Program-made: the position numbers and the translations under genes
Source: GWA2-66-18 sp964537395
Lineage (GTDB): Bacteria > Elusimicrobiota > Elusimicrobia > UBA1565 > UBA9628
Reading direction: 5' to 3'
DNA: 23,199 bases
NCBI GenBank assembly: GCA_964537395.1
Contig: CAZIBN010000059.1
Span: 1-23,199 of the forward strand
Shown here: one piece after another, positions 7,940-14,688 of the stretch
Position numbering within the stretch: the first letter of the stretch is position 1
How the letters are laid out: each line of letters starts with the position of its first letter
Notes under the pieces: generated by a model
The model's database searches: none
What the model was told of the DNA's origin: nothing
The model's input: the letters and a program-made list of their open reading frames with translations, nothing else

Positions 7940-9283
7940 ATGAGCGATTTCGACCTCGTCATCATCGGCGGAGGCGTCACCGGCGCGGGCGTGGCCCGCG
8001 ACGCCGCTCTCCGGGGATTGAAGGTATGCCTTCTGGAGCGCGGCAAGCCCGGAGGCGGCACGACGGCGGCCTCCACTCACCTGATCCACGGCGGCGTGCG
8101 CTACCTGCTCTACGACCGCCTCACCACGCATTCCTCGTGCTGGGACTCCGGGCACATCGTGCGCACCTCGGGCGATCTTCTGACGCGCCTGCCGATCGTT
8201 TGGCCGGTCTACCAAGGACACAGCCGCGGCCTCGAGACCGTCGAAACATTGTTCGAGCAGTACGACCGCTTTCAGCCGATGAAGTACGGCCGCCCGCATC
8301 TGCGCATGACCGCCGAGGCAGCTTTGCGCGTCGTGCCGGGCTTGGCACCCGAGGGCCTGCTCGGCGCTTTGGTCTTCGACGAGTGGTGGGTGGACGCGGA
8401 AGGCCTGGCGCGCCGCACGCTCGATTCCGCGCGCGCGGCCGGCGCTGAGATCCTGCTCGACACGCCGGTGACCTCGGTGCTCAAGGACGGCGCGAGGGTG
8501 GCCGGCGTCAGTGCGGGCGGACGCGAGCTGCGCGGCAAGATCACGATCAACGCCGCGGGCCCGTGGATCGACAAGGTCTCCTCGCTCGCCGGCGTGCGCA
8601 TGCCCCTGCGCCTGATGAAAGGCACGCACCTGATCTACAAGGACAAGGCGCTGAGCCCCGTCGGCCTTCTTCTCGAGGCCGAGGACCGCTCACGCTATGT
8701 TTTCGTCGTGCCCTCCCCACTCGGCACCTGGGTCGGACCCACGGACATGCCCGGGCCGGTTGATCCGGACCTCACGCGTACGACCGACGAGGAGATCGGC
8801 TACCTGACGCGCTCGGTGAAGCGCTACTTCAAATCCTGGCCCGAGCGCCACGATTCGACCATCGTGGGCTCCCGTCCCATTCTCGGCCAGCCCGGCGCTG
8901 AGAAGCTCCTGTCGCGCGATTTCGAGGTCTTCGATCACGAGACGCGCGACGGCGTGGCCGGCCTGCTCACGATCGGCGGCGGCAAGATGTCGGACTACCG
9001 CGTGATGGCCGAGGCGGCGGTCGACGCCGCCTGCCGGAAGCTCGGCTCGAGCGCGGAGTGCAGGACGCACCTGCTCACTTTGGAGGGCAAGCCCGTCGGA
9101 GAGATCCCGGACTGGCCGCAGCCTTCGCCGGATCTCAAAAAATTCCTGCGCACGAAGCCGCTGCTGCGGGAGCTGCACGCGCTGTCGTACCTAGGAATCG
9201 GGATGGCGTCGCATCTCGCGCGCCGCGCGACCGGCCTTACCCCGATCGGAGACGAAGCCGAGTTCCGCCGCCGCTACACCTAG
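7940..9283 (+). CDS. FAD-dependent glycerol-3-phosphate dehydrogenase-like protein (GlpA/GlpD family)
   Basis: Members oxidise glycerol-3-phosphate to dihydroxyacetone phosphate and pass electrons to the membrane quinone pool. The 447-residue protein opens with the dinucleotide-binding motif DLVIIGGGVTGAGVARDA. It continues with GGGTTAASTHLIHGGVRYLL, the family FAD/substrate motif (usually GTS...LIHGGLRYL). NAAGPWIDKV and GGGKMSDYRVMAEAAVD are further family segments. No cysteine-rich Fe-S domain like that of GlpA is present and the C-terminal cap is short. The start at ATG 7940 begins at the beta-strand of the FAD fold. It stands alone and diverges from PBP1A. Exact substrate is not proven by sequence. 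Confidence 0.88.
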   Translation: MSDFDLVIIGGGVTGAGVARDAALRGLKVCLLERGKPGGGTTAASTHLIHGGVRYLLYDRLTTHSSCWDSGHIVRTSGDLLTRLPIVWPVYQGHSRGLETVETLFEQYDRFQPMKYGRPHLRMTAEAALRVVPGLAPEGLLGALVFDEWWVDAEGLARRTLDSARAAGAEILLDTPVTSVLKDGARVAGVSAGGRELRGKITINAAGPWIDKVSSLAGVRMPLRLMKGTHLIYKDKALSPVGLLLEAEDRSRYVFVVPSPLGTWVGPTDMPGPVDPDLTRTTDEEIGYLTRSVKRYFKSWPERHDSTIVGSRPILGQPGAEKLLSRDFEVFDHETRDGVAGLLTIGGGKMSDYRVMAEAAVDAACRKLGSSAECRTHLLTLEGKPVGEIPDWPQPSPDLKKFLRTKPLLRELHALSYLGIGMASHLARRATGLTPIGDEAEFRRRYT

Positions 9284-9296
9284 AGATCCGGCGAAG

Positions 9297-9336
9297 TTAT
9301 CCCCCGCGTTTCCAACGTTGGAAGTGCTGGGGATAA
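9297..9336. repeat. Nested palindrome in convergent spacer, possible bidirectional terminator
   Basis: An outer 8-bp repeat TTATCCCC (9297-9304) and GGGGATAA (9329-9336) encloses a perfect 14-bp palindrome TTCCAACGTTGGAA (9310-9323). It starts 13 bases after the plus-strand dehydrogenase stop. A long imperfect hairpin forms on either strand. There is no T-run on either side, so termination by the classical intrinsic mechanism is not assured. Confidence 0.5.
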
Positions 9337-9385
9337 GCTCTCAGGTTCGCGGTCTCACCCAACAGAAGAACCGGATGTGCAACAA

Positions 9386-9415
9386 CTATCCACGTGGATA
9401 GCCGCCACAGCGGCT
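9386..9415. repeat. Palindrome plus stem-loop abutting the end of the long minus-strand operon
   Basis: CTATCCACGTGGATAG (9386-9401) is a perfect 16-bp palindrome. It overlaps a hairpin AGCCGC (9400-9405) with GCGGCT (9410-9415) around a CACA loop. The hairpin ends at the base next to the minus-strand stop codon (9418-9416). This is the natural place for the operon's 3' end. No poly-U tract follows. The remaining spacer 9337-9385 shows nothing recognisable. Confidence 0.5.
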
Positions 9416-9871
9416 CTAGTAGACGCCGCGCTCCTGATACCAGGGCACGCCGCGCAGCGAAGGCTTCAGGCAGTCCACGAAGATCACAATCCGGTCGTCG
9501 GTGAACACATAGCCCCAGTGGCCGGTGCCGCGAAGACGCGAGCCGTCCACCTGGCCGTCACGCAGGATCTCGGGAGAATACACCTCGACCTTGTTCGATT
9601 CGCGGCCGCACACCGGGAGGTCGAGCGAGGGGATCTCGGCGAGATACTTCGGCACGAGGCTCTCGAGCTTGGCGGGGATCTTATTCTCGGTCTTCGTGTA
9701 GTCCGACAGGCGGGTCTCGAGCTGGGCCAGGCTCGAGCGCGCGCGGTCCTCCTTGACCTTCGCCTCGTTGGCGCTCGTCTCCTTGTCGAAGTCGACCGCC
9801 GCCTCGTCCTTGCCGAACAGGCCGGCGCAGCCCGCCGTGAGCAGCACCGCCGCCGTCAAAATGATCTTCAT
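9416..9871 (-). CDS. Small lipoprotein with pseudopilin-like C-terminal region
   Basis: The 151-residue protein has a short signal peptide with lipobox LTAGC (Cys15), so it is probably a diacylated envelope lipoprotein. After a charged helical stretch comes KLESLVPKYLAEIPSLDLPV and later GHWGYVF. This resembles the C-terminal half of GspG/PilA-like pseudopilins (LV.KYL.EIP), but the hydrophobic prepilin N-helix is absent. ATG 9871 is preferred: GGGGGAGG sits 6 bp upstream, and the ATG shares one base with the mnmA TGA (TGATG). GTG 9874 is an alternative. It is the last gene of the long operon. Function is unknown, and the pseudopilin likeness is by eye. Confidence 0.75.
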   Translation of the reverse strand: MKIILTAAVLLTAGCAGLFGKDEAAVDFDKETSANEAKVKEDRARSSLAQLETRLSDYTKTENKIPAKLESLVPKYLAEIPSLDLPVCGRESNKVEVYSPEILRDGQVDGSRLRGTGHWGYVFTDDRIVIFVDCLKPSLRGVPWYQERGVY

Positions 9872-10947
9872 CACGAGCCTCCCCCGATCGAGCGCAGTAT
9901 CGTGCCGCCGCCGACGACTTCATCGCCCGAATAGATCACCGCCGCCTGCCCCGGCGCGGGCGCGCGCTGAGATTCATCAAAATAAATAGTTGCGGTTCCG
10001 TCGTTGTTCTGTTCGATCGAGGCCGCGGCCGGCGTATGCCGATGCCGGATTCGAACTTCGGCCCGGAAGGTTCCCCCATTCCGTTCGCCGTTCCAGGTGA
10101 GGGCTCCCACGGTGATTGCTCTCATCTGTAATTCGTCGACGCTGCCCACGATGACGGCGTTCGAGGCAGCGTCAATTCGAACCACGTAGCGCGGCTCCGG
10201 GCCGCTCAGGCCCAAGCCCGAGCGCTGCCCGATGGTGTACGCCGCCAGGCCGTTATGTCGCCCGAGCTCCCGCCCCTCGCGATCCCGGATCGGCCCCGCC
10301 GCGATGCCCGGCGCCTCCGAGTCAGCGTGCGCCGCGACGAACCCCCGCACATCGCGGTTGGGCACGAAGCACGTCTCCATGCTCTCAGCCTTATCCGCGG
10401 TCTTAAGCCCGAGCTCCCGCGCCTTGGCCCGGACCGCGTCCTTGCTCAGCTCTCCGACCGGGAACTCGGCGCGCGCCAATGACTTGGCGTCGAGCGAGTA
10501 TAAGAAGTAGCTCTGGTCCTTGCCCGGCTCGAGCGACTTGAGCAGGCGGCCGTTCCGCACGCGCGCATAATGCCCGGTCGCGACCGCGTCGCAGCCCCAG
10601 GCCTCGGACAGCGCGAGCAGATGTCCGAACTTGAGCGAGCGGTTGCACTCCACGCACGGGTTGGGCGTCGTACCGCCGAGATAGGCGTCGAGATAGGGAC
10701 GGATCACCTTCGACGCGAAGATCTCGGCCATATCGGACACGTAATGCGAGATCCCCAGCGTCTCCGCGACGCGCTTGGCGTCATCCACGTCGGCCGGCGA
10801 ACCGCAGCACCCGAAGCCGGTCTCGCCGCGCGCGAGGAGCTTCATCGTCACGCCCACGGCCTCGTCCCCGCGCTGGTGGACGAGGGCGGCGGCGACGGAG
10901 GAGTCCACCCCTCCGCTCATCGCGACGAGGATCCGGCGGCGGCTCAC
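9871..10947 (-). CDS. mnmA: tRNA-specific 2-thiouridylase
   Basis: MnmA thiolates U34 of Lys, Glu and Gln tRNAs, taking sulfur relayed from a cysteine desulfurase. The 358-residue protein shows the PP-loop AMSGGVDSSVAAAL, GTTPNPCVECNRSLKF with the first catalytic cysteine, the KDQSYFLYSL motif and ESMETCFVPN with the second cysteine. The ATG at 10947 overlaps the upstream desulfurase stop as ATGA, so the sulfur donor and the thiolase are translationally coupled. Codons for about residues 250-330 (near 9960-10200) are visibly more AT-rich than elsewhere in the gene. No frameshift is evident. Confidence 0.95.
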   Translation of the reverse strand: MSRRRILVAMSGGVDSSVAAALVHQRGDEAVGVTMKLLARGETGFGCCGSPADVDDAKRVAETLGISHYVSDMAEIFASKVIRPYLDAYLGGTTPNPCVECNRSLKFGHLLALSEAWGCDAVATGHYARVRNGRLLKSLEPGKDQSYFLYSLDAKSLARAEFPVGELSKDAVRAKARELGLKTADKAESMETCFVPNRDVRGFVAAHADSEAPGIAAGPIRDREGRELGRHNGLAAYTIGQRSGLGLSGPEPRYVVRIDAASNAVIVGSVDELQMRAITVGALTWNGERNGGTFRAEVRIRHRHTPAAASIEQNNDGTATIYFDESQRAPAPGQAAVIYSGDEVVGGGTILRSIGGGS

Positions 10948-12107
10948 GCGGCCACCTTCGCGGCCGCCCGGAGCTTTTCGACGGCCTTCGGCAGGACCGC
11001 GAGCAGGCGGTCGGCGTCGGCGTCGGTGCTGCCCCAGCCGACCGAGACGCGGATCGAGCCGGTCGCGAGGTCCGGCGCGACTCCCATGGCGGTCAGCACG
11101 TGCGACGGCGTCGAGGCGCCCGAGGAGCAGGCGGGCCCGCTCGAAACGCAGATCCCTTCGAGATCGAGCGCGACGACGAGGTGATGCCCATCGATCCCGT
11201 CGAAGCTGAAGTGCGCGGTGTTGGGCAGGCGAAGCTCGGCGTGGCCGTTGAGCCGCGCGCCGGGCACGCGCAGCACGCCCGCCTCGATCTTCTTGCGCAA
11301 CGCGAGGGCATGGGAGCCGGCGGTGGACAGCTCGCGGCCCGCCATCTCGCAGGCGAGGCCGAAGCCGACGATCGAGGCCGTGTTCTCGGTCCCGCCGCGG
11401 CGGTTCTTCTCCTGATGGCCGGTGACGAGAGGAGCCAGGCGCACGCCGCGCCGCACGAACAGCGCGCCGACGCCCTTAGGCGCGTTGACCTTGTGCCCTG
11501 AGATCGCCAGAAGATCCACGTCGAGAGCCCTGGCGTCGATCTTCATCTTGCCGAGCGACTGCACGGCGTCCGTATGGATCAAAGCGCCCGCGGCGCGCGC
11601 CAGGCCGGCGATCCCGGCCACCGGCTGAAGCACGCCGGTCTCGTTGTTGGCGTGCATGACGCTGAGCACGGCGGTCGCGTCATCGAGCATGCTCTTCAGC
11701 TCATCGATGCTCGCCACGCCGTCGGCGCCGCAGCCGGCCTCAAGAACCTCGAGGCCCCGGCGGCGCAGCTGGCCGGCCAGAAGGCGGATCGCGTCGTGCT
11801 CGATCTTCGTCGTGACGATCTTTCGGCGCTTGCCCTTGCTCTCGTCATAGGCCTGCCACGCCCCGCCGGCGATGGCGAACACGTCGGACTCGGAGCCGCC
11901 GGAGGTGAACACGATCTCCGAGGAGTCGGAGGCGCCGAGCAGGCTTGCGACCTGCTCGCGGGCGCGCTCCACGGCAGCGCGCGCGCGCTGGCCGAGAGAG
12001 TACACTGAGTTCGGATTCCCATAGCCCTCGCGAAGCCACGGCAGCATCGCGTCCACGACCTCCGGCCGGACGGGCGTCGTCGCGTTGTGGTCGAGGTAGG
12101 CCGTCAC
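10944..12107 (-). CDS. Cysteine desulfurase (NifS/IscS family)
   Basis: This PLP enzyme releases sulfur from L-cysteine as a protein-bound persulfide. It is 387 residues, normal length. Motifs are LDHNATTPV at the start, HANNETG, the PLP lysine in SGHKVNAPKGVG and the catalytic cysteine loop SSGPACSSG. The start is GTG 12107, which overlaps the preceding lipoprotein stop as GTGA; no good Shine-Dalgarno is seen. Immediate coupling to mnmA says the main job is tRNA 2-thiolation. IscS versus NifS subtype is not decided. Its place at the end of a motor-type operon probably reflects operon read-through rather than a shared function. Confidence 0.93.
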   Translation of the reverse strand: MTAYLDHNATTPVRPEVVDAMLPWLREGYGNPNSVYSLGQRARAAVERAREQVASLLGASDSSEIVFTSGGSESDVFAIAGGAWQAYDESKGKRRKIVTTKIEHDAIRLLAGQLRRRGLEVLEAGCGADGVASIDELKSMLDDATAVLSVMHANNETGVLQPVAGIAGLARAAGALIHTDAVQSLGKMKIDARALDVDLLAISGHKVNAPKGVGALFVRRGVRLAPLVTGHQEKNRRGGTENTASIVGFGLACEMAGRELSTAGSHALALRKKIEAGVLRVPGARLNGHAELRLPNTAHFSFDGIDGHHLVVALDLEGICVSSGPACSSGASTPSHVLTAMGVAPDLATGSIRVSVGWGSTDADADRLLAVLPKAVEKLRAAAKVAA

Positions 12108-12829
12108 TGTCCGAAGCCGAATCCTTTGAAGAGATCGTCGCCGCCTGCCGCGGCCGGCTCGCCGCCGGTGGGCTTGGCTTTTTCGATGGCCTTGGGCGCC
12201 TCGGTGCCGGGCAGGGACGGAGCCTTCGCCGCGCCCTTTGCGGTCACCGCCGAGACGACGGTCTTGCGCACTCCCTCGGAGAAGATGATGCGGCCGTTCT
12301 TGCGGTCGTAGAACAGGCGGAACTGGCTCTGCTTGGTCTGCGGCTCGTACGCCTTGCCGAGGTTGTCGCGCTCCTGCTCCCAGCCCGGGTTATAGAGCAT
12401 GCGGCCGCGGATGTCCACCTTCTTGCTCAGGATGGGAAGGCTGAAGCGGATGCGGTAGAAGCCGTTCGTGTCAGAGACGCCCGGATCGAAGGAGCTCGTC
12501 GCGAAGCCCGAGGGCCGCGCCTCGCCTTCCTCGAGGGTGTTCTCGCCGCTGGCGACCGCGCGCACGACGACGCCCTGCACGGGATTGTCCTGGTAGTCGG
12601 TGATGACGCCCTGGATGTAGCCGTCCAGGAACTGGGTCTTCTTGGCGGTTGAAAAAAGCAGGAACTCCGAGGTGCCGGTCAGCTTCTCGGTGATGGACAG
12701 GTCGACGATGCGGCCCTCGGCGAAGTCCTCGACGACGACGTTCTTGTTCGAGGGACCGCACGCGACGAACAGCAGGGCCACGAGGCCGACGGCGATCGGG
12801 CGGAGGTTGCTCACGCTGTATTCTATCAT
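12104..12829 (-). CDS. Lipoprotein with carboxypeptidase-regulatory-like beta-sandwich domain
   Basis: The 241-residue protein begins with a signal peptide ending in LLFVACGPS, a plausible lipobox with Cys24. About residues 65-140 (YIQGVITDYQDNPVQGVVV, then SDTNGFYRIRF) match the carboxypeptidase D regulatory-like/CnaB-type fold by pattern. The C-terminal part is Lys/Ala/Pro-rich. The ATG at 12829 overlaps the MotB stop as ATGA. An internal GTG (12811) would also give a signal peptide and lies 5 bp after TAGAAT. It follows MotB directly and lies in the envelope compartment where MotB anchors, so an accessory role in the motor complex is a reasonable inference. No enzyme motif is seen. Confidence 0.8.
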   Translation of the reverse strand: MIEYSVSNLRPIAVGLVALLFVACGPSNKNVVVEDFAEGRIVDLSITEKLTGTSEFLLFSTAKKTQFLDGYIQGVITDYQDNPVQGVVVRAVASGENTLEEGEARPSGFATSSFDPGVSDTNGFYRIRFSLPILSKKVDIRGRMLYNPGWEQERDNLGKAYEPQTKQSQFRLFYDRKNGRIIFSEGVRKTVVSAVTAKGAAKAPSLPGTEAPKAIEKAKPTGGEPAAAGGDDLFKGFGFGQ

Positions 12830-13614
12830 TGCGCGCCCCCCTGTGCGGGCGGCGCCGCCGACGGAGATTCAGGATTTTCAGTATTACGGATCACTTCCGC
12901 CGGCGGCCCGGACGCGGCGGGCGCGACGGGCGCAAGCGCCTTGGCGTCCATGACCGCGGTGGGCGTCCCGGCCTCTTTCGCATCCGGCTTCTTGAGCGAG
13001 GAGCTCTTGACGAAGATCACGACGCGGCGATTCTTGGCCCGGCCCTCAGGCGTGTCGTTCGTGGCGACCGGACGATTACCGCCATAGCCGACGGCGCCCA
13101 GGTTCGCGGCGGGCATCTTATACTTCTCGATGAGCAGGCGCGCAACGCTCGTCGCGCGCGCGGTGGACAGCTCCCAGTTGGAGTCAAAGTAGTCGTTGTG
13201 GATATTCTGGCCGTCGGTGTGGCCCTCGACGAGGATCTCATGGCTCAGAGCGAGCTTGGCCAGCGCGGGCGTCAGCATCGCCAGCTTGCCGTCGATCTCA
13301 GGGGTCGGCTCGGCCGCGCCGATGCCGAAGAACGACGCGCCGCCCTGCTCTTCGATGGATATCTTGAGCCCGTCCTTGTCGATCTTGACGTCGCCCTTCA
13401 TCTCGCCCTTGTCGATCATCTCCTTGACGTCCGCGGCGGCCTTCTGCACCTCCTTGTTCAGAGACGCGGAGAGCGCGTAGAGAATGACGAAGAAGCATAC
13501 GAGCTCGGTCATCAGATCGGCGTAGCTGGCCATCCACGGCGGCGCAGGATGGCCGACCTGGCAGACCTTGGGGTCGCTGATGTCGATGAAGCCTTTCGGC
13601 GCGCGCATTGGCAT
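12826..13614 (-). CDS. motB: MotB-type stator protein with OmpA-like peptidoglycan-binding domain
   Basis: MotB plugs the ion channel of the flagellar-type stator and anchors it to peptidoglycan. In this 262-residue protein the single TM segment WMASYADLMTELVCFFVILY carries the ion-binding aspartate (Asp33). The OmpA/MotB C-domain shows ILVEGHTDG, LSTARATSVARLL, GYGGNRPV and RAKNRRVVIF. A Pro/Ala tail follows. ATG 13614 is preceded by AAGGG about 8 bp upstream and lies 12 bp after the MotA stop. The OmpA domain and the four-TM MotA partner separate it from ExbD/TolR. No flagellar filament, hook or export gene is in view, so the rotor partner is probably the FliG-like fusion in the same operon. 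Confidence 0.93.
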   Translation of the reverse strand: MPMRAPKGFIDISDPKVCQVGHPAPPWMASYADLMTELVCFFVILYALSASLNKEVQKAAADVKEMIDKGEMKGDVKIDKDGLKISIEEQGGASFFGIGAAEPTPEIDGKLAMLTPALAKLALSHEILVEGHTDGQNIHNDYFDSNWELSTARATSVARLLIEKYKMPAANLGAVGYGGNRPVATNDTPEGRAKNRRVVIFVKSSSLKKPDAKEAGTPTAVMDAKALAPVAPAASGPPAEVIRNTENPESPSAAPPAQGGAQ

Positions 13615-13626
13615 CGGTTTTTACCC

Positions 13627-14442
13627 TTACGCGGCGGTCGGCGCTCCCGGCGCTCCCGGGGCCGGCGGCCCCTTCACGATGAGCCGCTGGGCCGGCGGCA
13701 GGTACGCCTTGAGGTTGGCCTCGACGACGGACGGCGTGGCGCCGCTCTGGAGGAGCAGGACGCCGCGGATGATGATCTCCTTGATCAGCAATTCCTCTTC
13801 CGAACGCGCACGCAGCTTGCCGCCCATCGGCAGGAAGATCAGATAGCCCGAGCCCAGGCCGTAGAAGGCCGCGGACAGCGCCAGCGCCATGCGGCGCGGG
13901 ACCTGGGCGACGTCATCGATCGAGGAAAGCATCATGATCATGCCCAGCACGGTGCCGATGATGCCGAAGGCGGGCGCGTAGGTGCCGAGCGCGTTGAGGA
14001 TCTCGGCGCCGCCCTTATGCCTCTCGCGGATGAAGCCGATCTCGGTCTCGAGCATGTTGCGGATGAACTCATGGTCGGCACCGTCCACCACGAGCTGGAC
14101 GCCGCGGCGCAGGAAATCGTTCTTGATGCCCTTGAGGTCGCCCTGGAGCGCCAGGAAACCCTCCTTCTTCGCCTTCTGCGAGAGGTTGACGAAGGTCACG
14201 ACGATCTCGGAGGTGTCGTCCTCGCCGTGCGAGGTCAGGGTCTTCTTGATGATCTTGCCGACGCCGATGACCTGAGCGAGCGGGTAGTTCACCAAGGTCG
14301 CGCAGACCGTGCCGCCCATCACGATGAACACGGCCTCCAGGTTCATGAACGGCTTGAAGCCGTTCATGCCTTCGCTGTGGAAGATCATGAAGACCGTCAG
14401 CCCGAAGAAGGTGAAGATGCCGGCGATTGTGGCGATATCCAT
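13627..14442 (-). CDS. motA: MotA-type stator channel protein
   Basis: MotA forms the ring around MotB and pushes the rotor during ion flow. The 271-residue protein has four TM segments: two near residues 5-55, and two at about 160-182 and 195-215. The cytoplasmic loop contains KKEGFLALQGDL and VQLVVDGADHEFIRNMLETE. The conserved prolines of TM3 (TYAPAFGIIGTVLGMIMML) and TM4 (YLIFLPMGGKL) are present. Usual MotA has LE.E or similar acidic residues where this one has LQGDLKGIK. A Pro/Ala tail ends it. AAGGAG lies 10 bp upstream of ATG 14442 and includes the upstream stop. It is clearly the flagellar-type subfamily, not TolQ/ExbB. Confidence 0.94.
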   Translation of the reverse strand: MDIATIAGIFTFFGLTVFMIFHSEGMNGFKPFMNLEAVFIVMGGTVCATLVNYPLAQVIGVGKIIKKTLTSHGEDDTSEIVVTFVNLSQKAKKEGFLALQGDLKGIKNDFLRRGVQLVVDGADHEFIRNMLETEIGFIRERHKGGAEILNALGTYAPAFGIIGTVLGMIMMLSSIDDVAQVPRRMALALSAAFYGLGSGYLIFLPMGGKLRARSEEELLIKEIIIRGVLLLQSGATPSVVEANLKAYLPPAQRLIVKGPPAPGAPGAPTAA

Positions 14443-14457
14443 TAAGAGTTCGGCTCC

Positions 14458-14688
14458 TTAGCTTTTCTGCCGTTCATAGCCCGCGATCGGATTGACGGCC
14501 CTGCCGGAAGAATTCACGGCTTTCCTGTATTCCACCACTTTCGCGACGATCTCGTCAGCCTTTTCCACCACCGGGATCTTATTCCCGGTCGCGAGATGGA
14601 CCATCGTTTCGGGGCCGGGCTCGAGCGTCTCGATGAGCTCGGCATTGATGACGACCGGGAGGCCGTTGAGCTTGTGCAAAGTGATCAC
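14458..14688 (-). CDS. flbD: FlbD/SwrD family protein
   Basis: FlbD (SwrD) is a small cytoplasmic protein usually encoded next to motA in flagellar operons, and it affects stator power in Bacillus. The 76-residue protein starts ITLHKLNGLPVVINAELIE and continues with LEPGPETMVHLATGNKIPV, matching the family's L..LNG....N...IE..E..PDT pattern by eye. GTG 14688 overlaps the stop of the coiled-coil gene as GTGA. AAGGAGG lies 10 bp upstream. The C-terminal 20 residues (SSGRAVNPIAGYERQKS) are extra and polar. It is the only flagellar accessory gene here, placed before motA as in true flagellar operons. Confidence 0.85.
   Translation of the reverse strand: MITLHKLNGLPVVINAELIETLEPGPETMVHLATGNKIPVVEKADEIVAKVVEYRKAVNSSGRAVNPIAGYERQKS

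Noticed and set aside
7936..7941. Perfect TATAAT overlapping the ATG of the FAD dehydrogenase
   Set aside because: Transcription from it would begin inside the gene, after the FAD-binding N-terminus. TACACT at 7925 fits better.
12826..14442. Zorya (ZorAB) anti-phage defence system
   Set aside because: The MotA/MotB pair is flagellar-type with a standard OmpA domain, and no ZorC, ZorD or ZorE nuclease/helicase is adjacent.
12826..14442. ExbB-ExbD or TolQ-TolR pair
   Set aside because: Four TM segments and the long loop in MotA, and the OmpA-like domain in MotB, are specific to the Mot subfamily.
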